This document shows, piece after piece, positions 34,501 to 44,620 of a DNA stretch of 64,000 bases. The DNA comes from Acridotheres tristis. Taxonomy: Eukaryota; Chordata; Aves; Passeriformes; Sturnidae. Where the stretch lies: assembly GCA_037013685.1 (NCBI GenBank), contig CM072884.1:114895730-114959729 (forward strand), in the 5' to 3' direction. Each line of letters begins with the position of its first letter. Position 1 is the first letter of the stretch. The translations under genes and the position numbers were made by a program. The notes under the pieces are model-generated. The model worked only from the letters and a program-made list of their open reading frames with translations, did not search any database and was not told the DNA's origin.

Positions 34501-35478
34501 TGTGTTTGGGGGCAGCAGGGGCCTCTCCAGCCACAGCCCTGGGTGGGCTTAGGGTGGGTTGAACCCCTGTCACTCCCTTCCCAGATTTTGTGGTGGACCA
34601 GATGCAGGCAGTGAAGTTTGCCTTTGATATCGCTCGGGGCATGGCCTTCCTGCACACGCTGGAGCCCCTCATTCCACGCCACCACCTCAACAGCCGCAGC
34701 GTCATGGTGAGTAGGGGCATAGTCCCTCTCCCAAGCTGGGGGGCTCTCAGGGCAGGGAGCTCCTGTTGACCCCCTACTCTCCCCAGATTGATGAGGACAT
34801 GACAGCACGGATCAGCATGGCTGACGTCAAGTTCTCCTTCCAGTGCCCGGGGCGGATGTACGCCCCAGCCTGGGTGGCTCCCGAAGGTGAGTGCCTAGTT
34901 CCCAGCCCTCCCAGACTGGCCCCCTCACCCCCAGCCCCACTCAGCTCCCAGCCCTCCCCCAGCTTTGCAGAAAAAACCAGAGGAGATCAACCGGCGCTCA
35001 GCTGACATGTGGAGCTTCGCGGTGCTGCTGTGGGAGCTGGTGACACGTGAGGTGCCCTTCGCTGACCTGTCCAACATGGAGATTGGTATGAAGGTGAGGG
35101 GGTGGAAGGGCAAAGGAACTGATTCGGGTCAGTGAGGGGAGAAGTTCTGGCCATGGAGGATGGTGAGGCCCTGGCACAGGTTGCCCAGAGAACTTTGGGT
35201 GCTCCATCTCCGGAAGTGTTTTAAGGCCAGGTTGGAAGGGGTGTGGAACCACCTGGGCAGGTGGAAGGTGTCCCTGCCTGCAGGGGCAGGGTCCCAATCC
35301 TGACTCTGGCTCCTCTTCTTGCTTGCAGGTAGCACTGGAGGGGCTACGTCCCACCATCCCCCCTGGCATCTCCCCCCACATCTGCAAACTGATGAAGATC
35401 TGTATGAACGAGGACCCAGCCAAGCGCCCCAAGTTCGACATGATCGTGCCCATCCTGGAGAAGATGCAGGAGAAGTAG
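31517..35478 (+). CDS. ILK: ILK, integrin-linked pseudokinase, complete, 12 coding exons
   Basis: Exons: 31517-31605, 32656-32821, 33141-33236, 33321-33417, 33513-33596, 33702-33787, 33999-34108, 34355-34482, 34585-34706, 34787-34886, 34963-35093, 35329-35478. The joined protein is 452 aa, identical in length to human. It starts [20 protein letters not shown]. The N-terminal ankyrin repeats (about 1-175, [40 protein letters not shown]) bind PINCH. The C-terminal kinase-like domain (about 193-446) keeps the ATP-site lysine ([10 protein letters not shown]) but, as in other ILKs, lacks a normal glycine loop, an HRD motif (the segment reads [10 protein letters not shown]) and DFG (MADVKF), so it is a scaffold that binds parvin and integrin beta tails at focal adhesions. 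The end is MQEK. A CR1 fragment lies in the last intron. No disruption is seen. Confidence 0.98.
35118..35285 (+). mobile_element. CR1 LINE 3'-region fragment in ILK intron 11
   Basis: GTGAGGCCCTGGCACAGGTT, TGCTCCATCTCCGGAAGTGT and GGTGGAAGGTGTCCCTGCC follow the avian CR1 sense-strand order. It fills most of the intron before the last ILK exon. Confidence 0.85.
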
Positions 35479-35938
35479 AGGGGAGGTGCCTCCCCCGTCC
35501 AGTGCTGCCTTGCGCCCCCCGCCACCCCCAAGTGCCTTTAGCCCTAGAGCCGGGGGGAGCAGAGGACACCCCTCACCCTGAGCCAGCCACGGACACACGG
35601 TACAGATGGCACTGCCTGCACTGGAGCTCTGCAAGCTCCAGACCCCCACCCAGGGTAGCCCCTCACCAGGGTAGTTCTAACCCAGCCTCTGGGCAGCCCC
35701 CAGTCCAGTGCAGCCTGCCTACCCGGGGCATGGCGTGCGGCCTGGCCCTGCTGCTGAGGGATGGGGCTGTGGGGCCCCCTGTCCCCCTTGCTGGGCAAAG
35801 CCCATCCCAGGACTCAGCTCCCCAAGGCTGGGGGGGAAGGGGCAGGCCAGGAGAGGCCACCTGTGGTGCCCAGCACTGCCCCTGCTTCGCGCTTCACTGG
35901 CCACTTCCCTCTGGCCCCAGAATGGCCACTGGCAACCA

Positions 35939-35944
35939 AATAAA
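35939..35944 (+). terminator. ILK: ILK polyadenylation signal
   Basis: AATAAA lies 461 bases after the ILK stop codon. The next gene (TAF10) converges on it from about 36350. Confidence 0.8.
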
Positions 35945-36348
35945 CTTTTGGTATGGAACCAGCTGCTGAGGCACAGGGTGGGGGAATGGGGGGAGTTGGT
36001 TGGGGGTGGGAGGCTGAAGTGACTGGAGGGCTGGGACTCACAGGGGATGTCCAGGACTGAGGATGGGGTTGGGCTCAGGGTCCTGTCCCTGGCGCCACAG
36101 TGCTACCCGTGCAGCCCCCAGGGTATTCCCTGTGGGAAACAAGAGGAAGTTTAGGGACGGAGAAGGAGGAAGAGTGTTAGGTAGTTCCTGTCCTCCTAAC
36201 TCCACTCTGCTCCAGTACTGTCAGGAGCACCGAGCCCACTGTGACCAGCTGTCACCAAAGGAGGGTGAGCATGTGGAGGACCAGGGCCAGCATTTGTGGA
36301 CGCAGGCACAGGAGCAAGGCTGCCTTCCCACAAAACCCTAGCAGGTGT

Positions 36349-36354
36349 TTAATG
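36349..36354 (-). terminator. TAF10: TAF10 polyadenylation signal (ATTAAA)
   Basis: TTTAAT on the + strand is ATTAAA on the minus strand, only about 35 bases after the TAF10 stop codon. The spacer back to the ILK signal (35945-36348) holds nothing I recognise. Confidence 0.6.
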
Positions 36355-36388
36355 GCACCAACGTGGCTCCTACAAGCTCCCCTGTGCT

Positions 36389-37925
36389 CTACGTGAAGTA
36401 ATGCGGCTTCTTCACATTGATGCCATACTCGGCCAGCGCTGGTGTCAGGTCCTCCATGGTCAGCGTGTACTTCTTGTCCTGGAGGACATGGGGAAGGTGG
36501 TCACAGCAGGGACAGCCTGGGGGTGTGGGACTCCCCAAGGTGCAAGGACGGGCATGTCCTGCTCCCAGAGGAGCTGCTGGGCGGTATTAAGACAATCCTA
36601 GCTCCCCACATTCTGTTGCTCTGTGCCCTCAGAAATCCCCAGACACCTAGCACCAAATCCCATTGGCCTTGCGGAGCCCCTGAACCCCAGATATGACACT
36701 AGGAGGGTCCCCAGGACCCCCCACGCCACCTCCTCCCCAAGCCCAGAGCTGCAGCCACTGCTGGGGTGGGGGACACCAAAGTGTGTCCACAAGCTCAGAG
36801 CCTCCCTCGTGTCCCTGCCACCCCCTCCCCACTTGCAAGGACCCACCATAAGCCTGGCAGGTTTTGGGATTTCTGCACCCCATGTTCCTGCATTCCGTGG
36901 CTACAGACTTAGCCCCATCCCCAGAGGGGGTTCCCTGGTTCCCTCAGTGCCCTCACCTTGCTCTTGCTGCGGGAGCTGCCCGAGGCCGTGCCTTTCATTT
37001 TGCAGTGCTGCAGCGCATCGTTGGCGATGTCTGAGATGAACTTCTGTGCCGCCAGCGAGATCAGGCGGATTCTGCAGACAGGGATCGTGTCGGCGAGACG
37101 ACACGGGGGCATGGGCCCCTCTGCCGGACCCCCATGGGGTTCCTGCCACTTCCCCCCACCCTGCGGCCACTCACATGCGGGGGTCCGAGGCCTCAAACCC
37201 TGCCCGGTTCAGGTAATACCCTGTGACGGCGTCCGGGATCTGGGAAAGGAAGAATTGGAACAGCTCCACGGCCCCGTGGGAGCGTTTCCGTATCCTATAT
37301 CCCATCGCACAGGAGCCGCCCCATATCCCAGTACCGTGGGACCTGCCCCCTGTCCCGTCCCGTCCCACCGGAGCCGCCCTCTATGTCGGTACCGTGGGCG
37401 TGTAGTCCTCCAGCTGCATGAGGAAGTCCACGAGCGGCGTGGTGGACACCACGGGCTTCACGTCGCCGTTGGCCGCGGGCGGCACGTACACGCCGTTGGA
37501 CATGGCCCCGTCCGGAGGGGCGGCCACGGCCGCGGACACCGGCACTGCGGGACAGCACCATCAGGCCCAGGAACCCCGCACGCCCGCGCCCCGCCGACAC
37601 CGGCACTGCGGGACAGCGCGCTCAGTAGGACCCCGGGACACCCGCAGTCACCGGACGCCACTCTCCCGGCCGGAGCGACTCAGGGCACCCCGCGGGACTC
37701 CCGTGCCCGGGGCCCATCCCCAGCCGCCCCGCATCTCGACTCACCGGGGCCCCTCCCGCCGGCCGCACAGCCCTCGGTGGCCCGCGCCGCGCCGCCCCCC
37801 GCAGCTGGCGCCGCCCCAGGCCCGGCGCTGCCCACAGCGGCCGGGCTGGGCTTGTTGCCCTCGGTGGGGCCTGGCGGGGCCGCCGGGGCCGCGGGCGCGG
37901 GGTCGGGATCGGCGCTGCCGCTCAT
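36389..37925 (-). CDS. TAF10: TAF10, TFIID/SAGA histone-fold subunit, complete, 5 exons
   Basis: Exons: 37925-37745, 37544-37393, 37239-37175, 37071-36957, 36478-36389. The joined protein is 200 aa (human 218). Residues 1 to about 85 are a disordered Ala/Pro/Gly-rich region, as in mammals. From about 86 the sequence is nearly identical to human: [60 protein letters not shown] and [18 protein letters not shown] ending (here [14 protein letters not shown]). The histone fold pairs with TAF3, TAF8 or SUPT7L in TFIID and SAGA; that is family knowledge. Short introns and a CpG-rich first exon. A tandem copy of the exon 2 acceptor region lies in intron 1. Confidence 0.96.
37535..37670 (-). repeat. 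Tandem duplication of the TAF10 exon 2 acceptor edge
   Basis: GACACCGGCACTGCGGGACA occurs at 37535 (spanning the true exon 2 start and its acceptor) and again at 37596, with 61-base spacing. The second copy carries the same CCGCAG acceptor 61 bases further into the intron. Confidence 0.85.
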
Positions 37926-38188
37926 GGTCCCCCGGCACCAGCCTCCGCTCCGCGCCTGCGCGCGCCAAGCCACCCTATTGGCCCCGCGGCCCCCCCGCCC
38001 CGCCCCTCTCACCAGCCCATTGGCCCTGTCGGGCCCCCTCCCTCCGGCGTTGATCGCCCCGCGCGCCCCCTAGTGCAAGCGCGGGAACAAACAGAGGCGG
38101 TGGGCGGGGCTTCGCGTGTTTATTGGCCCCGCCCCCGCCTCGGCGGCGTTCCGCTCTCCGGTCCCGGTGTCCGGTCCCGGTGTCCTGG

Positions 38189-41100
38189 TCAGCGCGGCCC
38201 TAGCGCCCGCAGCAGGCGCGGGAAGTTGGGGGTGCCCCAGCCGGTGACCGGGTCCCAGGCGGGGGTGGCGCAGAAGCCCTGGCCCTGCACGGTGCCGTCC
38301 AGACAGGAGAGGTGGCAGCCCTGGATCACCTGTGGGGACTAGCCTCAGCACGGGGGCTCGGGGACCACCCCCAAATCCCGGGACAGCCACCTCCGGGGCA
38401 CGGGAGCCCCACACAGCCCTGGGACGGGGACCCCGGGGCACAGGAACCAGGCGGGACAGGGATACCATGGGCACACTTGCCCGCAGCCTCTGGGAACCAG
38501 GGACAGCTGCCCCCAGCATCTCTAAGACAGGAATTCCAGGGCGCAGGGGCCCCCAAACACCTGATATGGAGACCCCCACAACGCCCCCCATTGCACAGGC
38601 CACTCCTGCCCAGGGTCCCCTCAGGACACTGACATTGTGGGACAGCACACTCAGCTGGACTCTGGACCTCCGCAGTCACTGAATGCTGCTGCCCTGGCCA
38701 CACAAGGGGAACGGCCCCACAAACCTCACAGTAGTCTATGAGGATGCCCCAAGACATCTCTCCCATGGAAAGGTCAAGGGAAATCCAGGACACCCTCCCA
38801 TGGGAAAGCCATTGTGACTCTCTCCTGCCTGTCAGCAGGACACTGCTGGCCCTGCCCCAGGCACAGCTCTGGGAGCAAGAGCCCGAGGACAGCCCCCTCG
38901 GTCCCCACCCCAGCCCTTGGAGCATGCACGGTCTTCCCAGCCCAATGGATAGGCCCACCCCAGGCCTCAGCCCAACACTTCAGGACACCCAAAGTCCCCT
39001 CAGCCCCCAGCACGACCCCTCCAGTCCCCACTGCCCGCTTCACTCACATCGTAGAATGCATCACCGAGCCCTTTCTTCTGCAGCTGGTAGAGCGCGGGGT
39101 TGAGGAAGCCCAGGGGTGCTAGCCCCCGTTGCAGGCGCCGGTCGTTGATCAGTGCCACCATGCCTGCCACCACTGGTGTGGATGCCTGCGTGGGCACAAC
39201 CCCTCAGCCCAGGACCCCCACCATCCTGGAGGGCAGCACGGGATGAGGTCCTTACCGAGGTCCCTGACACCCAGGGCAGCGGGATGCGGTTTGTCACCAC
39301 CCAATAGTTGTCGGAGAGCGCAGCCAGGTCAGGGTATGCGCGGCCACTGCTGTTGTAGTAGGAGCTGGGTGGCAGCTTCGAGGCTGAGTGCAGGAAACGC
39401 CCGACGGCAGCAGCCTGGGGACAGCATGGCACAGCCCATGGTCATCCCCGATTCCATTGTCACCCCTAACCCTGCAGCCCCCAGACTGGCACAGGTGTCC
39501 CTCACCTGGTACTGAGGCATGGGGAAGACGTTGCTGAAGCCACCCCCACTGATGTAATCCGTCACCTCCTCTGTCACCAGGAAGGGGTTCTTGAAGGACG
39601 TGCCACCCACAGTGGTGACATAGGGGCTGGGGAAACAGGGGACACTGCAGGTGGGCACACAGCTGCCTGGGCCTCAGCAGCCACCAAGAGCTCCCTCTGC
39701 TACCACAACCTTGCCTCTCAAACTGAACAAACCCCTAGAAGCTGCACAGACTGGAGCTCTGGGGTCTGTAACCGTGCTGGTGAGGAAGCAGGTGACCCTC
39801 CAGGGGCTCAGAACCCAACGAGGCCGGGGCCGGCAGTGCTCCCGCAGGTCTGTGTTGAATTCTTGAACCCAACTCCCTCCCTCACCCACCTGGAGGCCGG
39901 AAAGCTGGGCCGGAACGTGTGGTTCCCACTGTGCACCCGCCGACACCCAGCGCCGTCATCACCTGCCGACACACAGACAGATGACAGGTGACCCTGGCAT
40001 CCCAGTCAGCCCTTCCACAGCCCTGCTCGGTGCTCAGGCTCTGCCATGCCAGGCCCTGGCCGCACCTGAGGCAAACAGGATGGTGAGGCCGCGGGCCGCC
40101 GCCTTCATGAACTCGGTGTTGACGCGTTCCATGTAGGCATAGGACAGGCTGTCCTCGTCGTCCCCGTAGCTCACCGAGTGCACCCAGGGCAGCGCTGACA
40201 TGTTGCTGAGCAGCAGCAGCCAAGCCAGGAAGGGCTCCTGGCTCTCGTGGCGCCCTGGAAAGGACGTCGGGGAAGGGACATGAGGAACAGCTCCTTCAAC
40301 ACCAGGGACAGGGGACAGCACGAGGAGTCCTGCTTCATCAGCACCAGCACCTTCCTATGCAGTGCAGCCCCAGGTGTTCCTTCCTGTGGGCCATAGAGTC
40401 AAAGCATATCCCACCTGGAGCTCTGTGAGCTCATCCCGGGGCTCCTCACATTGCATGGCACCAAGCTTCTGCTCAGTCCATGGGGGTGGCAAGAGGGTCA
40501 CCCTTACCCCAGGGCAGGGGGCTACACTCACACCCCTCTCCAAGACTCTGCCCCAGGCCTGCAGCCACATGGGCTCCTGTGAAACCAGCCGGGCCTCAGC
40601 TCCTCTGGCAATAGATCCCAGCGGAGTGGTGCATGTTCCACCTCCACACATTCCACCTGCACTGGCCCAAGTCCCTCCCTGCCCTCCAGCCGTCTCCACT
40701 GGGAGGGGAGCAGAGCCCCAGCCACCCCCACTCACTCTTGGCTGTCCATGTCACTGTCCCTGCACCTTTCCCACACTAGTAACTGTGTGGGGGCAGAGGG
40801 AAGGGCAGTGCTGAGCTGCTGTCACTGTCACCATCAGGGAGAGGGCCACTGCCCCTGCGGTACTCACCTGCTCAGCCAGTTCCCAATCTGGGACAGGGAC
40901 ATTGCCCCTAGCACTGTACCCTGTTTGTGTTTGTGCAGGCCGTTTGGCAATTTGTTTTCCCAGATTCCTTCACTCTCCCTCATGTGCTCCACTGTGAGAC
41001 TCGTGGGTGGGGGGAACTCAGCTCCAACAATGCTGGAAAACCCCATGGGAGAAGGGCTGTGCTCTCCTACATGGGAGCTGAGCGAGCAGCTGCTCCACAT

Positions 41101-43678
41101 GGTGCCAGCAATGAAATCCCTGCTTCAGGATACTGTGGATGCTGAGGGTTCACACGGTTCAAAGTCACTACACAAACCAGGAGTGATGTCCCTAGGAGCT
41201 GGGAATCCGGTGCCAGCTTTGACTTGGGGAGCACACAGGGTGCACTCACAGCAGTTGGGAAGGCAGCTGGGGCTGTACTACAGCTAGTTGTCTGCACAGC
41301 TCTGCAACCTCTCCCCTCACTCTTCCGAGCACTCTCCCCTCCTGTTCCAGCCCTGTCCCTCACACCTCCAAGTGTTCCCTTCCCTGCTCCGGGCACTCTC
41401 CTCCTCCCTCTGGGTGCTTCCCTTTCCCCTTCGGGTGCTCCCCTTCCCCCTCGGGGCTCTTCCCCAGTACCTGGATTGCTGAAGACCCATGTGGAGACGT
41501 TGGCGCCTGTGCTCATGATGTACTCCACGTCCAGGCTGGCCTCCAGCCCAGCTTTGCCATGGCCCTGGTGCCCCACCACCCGGTCCACCTGCGTGCGGTG
41601 GGCAAAACCACTGCCAAAGAGCTGCATGAACTCAGCCACGTCAGCTTGGTGGAAGTACTGCTCGAGAAACTGTGACACAGAGGGACAGGTTGTCTTCTCT
41701 TGAAAAAACAAGGTAGCATTTTGATCCTGACCTGGAAAATTGCACAGCACAGGTCTGTGCTACACCAGGTACTCCCAGCAGCCGCCATGGGACACCCATC
41801 TGTCCCAAGATCCCTAGAACAGGACCAATCCCCAGAACTGCCACAGCACACAGGCCTCTGACCCGGGCAGTTATTACCTGTGCACAAGCCTGGCTGTTGT
41901 TGGGCTGGAGCCCCACGTCCCCCCCTGTCATGTTGTATCTCTGGCGCAGGATGGCTGGTGTCACACCCAGGTGGAACGATGCTCTTGACAGCTGTGGGTC
42001 CTTCCTGGCCCCGGCTCTGCTGACTGCCTTGTGCTCCGTGGGGAACCGGTGCATCCCACCCACTGCAGCAGAGCCCAGTGCGGTGGGAGAAGCCATCAGG
42101 GCGCTGAGGCCCGGGAAGGCAGGACACAGCCCTTGGGCTCTCTATCACTGTCCCTATGTCAGCAGGGCTTGGAGAGCCCAGCCCTGCAGCCCCAGCCCAA
42201 GGAAAGAGCCTCCCCAGCCCTCCCACGGCCTCAGCTTGGCACCCCCGGCACTTTCCATGGGACAGTCACTGGATCCCATGTAAGATGGTCCTGCAGGAAG
42301 GAGGTTTGTCCCCCCAGAAGCAGCTGCACCTGAGCTCCACAGGCTCACCTCCCCCAGGTGGGACGTACCAAAGTCCAAGTGCTCCGCGAGCTCTGCGGGG
42401 ACAGTGTAGGGCAGTGGGGACCGCACCAGGCTGCGCTGGCCCAGAACGTACCGGTGAAACTCGGCCCCAGGGAGCAGGCGCTCATCCACGCTGCAACACA
42501 GGGACAGCTGCTGTGGGATGGGACAGGGCTAGGACACAGGGACAGGGCTGGGAGGGAGGGACAACCACTATGGAGTGGGACTGGACTAGGACGCCAGAAC
42601 AGCCAGCACAGGATGGGACAGTAGCCAGACACAGGGAAGGCCGCCGCAGGGCCACCAGAGTCGGTTCCAACCCTTAGGGCTCACCTTGCAGGCAGGTAAC
42701 ACTCCAGAAAATCAAGGGTGGTGACACTCTGGCAGCCCTCTACACCATGGCCTTGCAGCCACTTCAGAACTGTCATCAGCGTGGCTGGGGAAGGCTGGAC
42801 CAAGTCCCTCACCTGCTCCAGGGACAGGTACTGCCCTGGGAGGCAGAGAGGGGTTAGATCCCCTCACAGTCCCCGGGGGTTGTGGAGCAACCAGAGGGAC
42901 GGGGCTGTTACCGTATTGTGGGGACTGGGGGTCCGAGACAGCCTCGACGAGGCGGGCAAGGTGGTCAGTGCCGCGCTGCCGCAGGGCGAAGGTCAGCTGC
43001 ACTGGGTGCCCAGGATCCACACGGCCGGCATGGGTCCAGCCGGGGGGCACGCTGCAGGGTGGGAGGTGAGCGGGGCCAGCGCGGGGCCAGCACGGGCACC
43101 CGAGCTCGGCCCGGCCCGACCCGGCCCACCGCCCCGGACCTACCGGAACGGCTGGTCCCGCTCCAGCTGCAGCGCCAGCCCCAGGGTGCAGCTCCAGGCG
43201 ACCGCACATAGCGCCAGCACGGCGGCGATCCCCCAACACCTGCAACGGGCTCAGGAGAGCACAGGCAGTGGCACAGCCATGGGGAACCGCGACTGACCCC
43301 CGAAGCCCCCGAGCCCCCGTGACGGAAGAACCTGCCTGAGTACCCCTCACCCGGGTCCGGGGAACCCCACCGGAGTTCCCCGAGCCCCAGCACCGCGGAG
43401 CCTGTCTGACCCTGTCTCCCTGTTCCCGGGGGACACTCCGCCTGACCCGCGAGCCCTCATCACCGGAGAACCCCGCCTGACCCTCCGGTCCCCGGTCACC
43501 ACCCGGGAGCCCCATCAAACCCCCCGAGCTCCCGTCACTCGGGAGTTTCGTCGGACCCCTACAGCCCGTCCCGCCCCCGTGGCCGGAAAGCACCCTCGCC
43601 CCGTTCCTCCCCCACCGAGAAGTGTCCCCGTGCCGCCATCCCCGCGGCCCCGCTCCGTGCCCATTACCCCCGCGCCAT
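38189..43678 (-). CDS. TPP1: TPP1, lysosomal tripeptidyl-peptidase 1 (sedolisin family), complete, 13 coding exons
   Basis: Exons: 43678-43668, 43239-43144, 43051-42912, 42835-42685, 42490-42369, 42062-41878, 41669-41471, 40254-40066, 39962-39890, 39626-39506, 39414-39256, 39185-39048, 38329-38189. The joined protein is 574 aa (human 563). The first coding exon has only 11 coding bases. Exon 2 encodes a hydrophobic signal peptide ([13 protein letters not shown]). The pro-domain follows ([20 protein letters not shown] to about exon 6). Catalytic elements of the Ser-Glu-Asp sedolisin triad are present: Glu in [12 protein letters not shown], Asp in GDDGAGC and Ser in SGTSAST, which spans the exon 11/12 junction. 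The C-terminus [15 protein letters not shown] cysteine segment and [11 protein letters not shown] match the human end. It removes tripeptides from unfolded polypeptides in lysosomes; loss causes CLN2 disease in humans. CLEAR-like E-boxes lie just upstream of the ATG. Confidence 0.96.
38620..38705 (-). repeat. Diverged third copy of the TAF10 intron 1 acceptor-region unit, in TPP1 intron 12
   Basis: ACACTGACATTGTGGGACAGCACACTCAG-like sequence here, followed by CGCAGTCACTGAATGCTGCT, parallels the TAF10 intron unit at 37596-37670 (GGGACAGCGCGCTCAG, then CGCAGTCACCGGACGCCACT) over about 75 bases. It is about 1 kb away and in the same orientation. Confidence 0.6.
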
Positions 43679-43689
43679 GCCGCCCTGTC

Positions 43690-43775
43690 GCCCGGTCACG
43701 TGTGCGGGCGCGTGACTCCCGCCACGTGGGGACACCAAAACAGCGGTCACGTGGTCGCCGGTCACGTGGTGGGCG
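43690..43775. promoter_or_regulatory. TPP1: Cluster of four CACGTG E-boxes (CLEAR-like) at the TPP1 promoter
   Basis: GTCACGTG occurs at 43695-43702, 43746-43753 and 43761-43768, and GCCACGTGGG carries another CACGTG at 43723-43728. A near match, GCGCGTGAC, lies at 43707-43715. All lie within 100 bases upstream of the TPP1 ATG. The CLEAR consensus GTCACGTGAC is bound by TFEB/TFE3/MITF in lysosomal gene promoters, and mammalian TPP1 is a known member of that network. Binding here is inferred. Confidence 0.75.
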
Positions 43776-44249
43776 GTGCCGGAGCACCGGGATGGGCCCG
43801 GACCAGAACCGAGACCGGCGCCCCGGGCTTGGTCCCAGCCGCGCCTCTCGGCCGCCCGTCAGCGGGGCGGGCTCCGGGCACGGTTCCAGCGGGGAGTCCG
43901 TCCCTGCTTGCCGGCGGCCCGGAGAGGCGGCTCGGAGACGCCACCGGCCGCCACCGCCCCTGTGCCCGCCCTTCTCGCGGGCGTCTCGCGGGCGTCTCCC
44001 GGCGCGGTGCGGACGTGTTCGCGGCGGCATGGCTCGGGCGGACCGGGGATTCAGCCTAGTGTCCTTGTCGGGCTCCCGGGCTGCGAGGGGGACAGAGCTC
44101 CGTGCAGGGCTGGGGATCCTGGGCTGGAGGCAGGACAGGAGTCCGTCCAGGGCTGATGGTCCCAGACTGCTGGGGGCGGGAGGAGAGGCCCTTGTAAGGC
44201 TGGGGGGTCGTGGGGCCGGGGGTTAGGGGTCCCGTGCAGTAGGGGCTAC

Positions 44250-44620
44250 TGGGAGTATCGCACGAGATACACAAAGGATAGCAACCATTAACGAACATCA
44301 ACTGCAGACATCGCCTCTCGCATACGAAACCAAATACTTAGAACTACGCAACTTGGGACCAATGAACACTGAACCAGTGAAATTCTAGGTGTTTTGACTG
44401 TATAAAATATGTGAAAAATCTAGTAAAATTAACGTGTCATGGAGTGATTTTCTCTGCACAACATGTGTGGATGAAACGATTTCTGTTGCACATCCTGGCC
44501 AGAACAAAAAAGCCCAGCCAGAATAAAGCAATGCCTTGATTCTCTAACACTAAAAATACTGTTGGAGAGGTTTTTTTTGTTTTTCCTGCAGTTTCGGTGA
44601 CAAGCTAAATCACACGGCAC
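44250..44620. mobile_element. AT-rich insert, possible endogenous retrovirus LTR fragment
   Basis: This island is abruptly AT-rich in a GC-rich region. It contains a TATA-like TATAAAATATG (about 44401), an AATAAA (about 44522) followed by GATTCTCTAACACTAAAAAT, and a CTGCAGTTTCGGTGACAAG-like end, an arrangement reminiscent of the R-U5 part of avian LTRs. No internal retroviral genes are seen, so it would be a solo LTR or a piece of one. I did not find clear TG...CA termini or a target-site duplication, so the call is tentative. Confidence 0.4.

Noticed and set aside
36958..38073. 371-codon + strand frame over TAF10
   Set aside because: Antisense to TAF10 exons and CpG-rich; no recognisable domain.
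42712..43593. 293-codon minus-strand frame at the 5' end of TPP1
   Set aside because: It is readthrough of TPP1 exons 2-4 and their introns in mixed frames; the spliced model explains the conserved segments.
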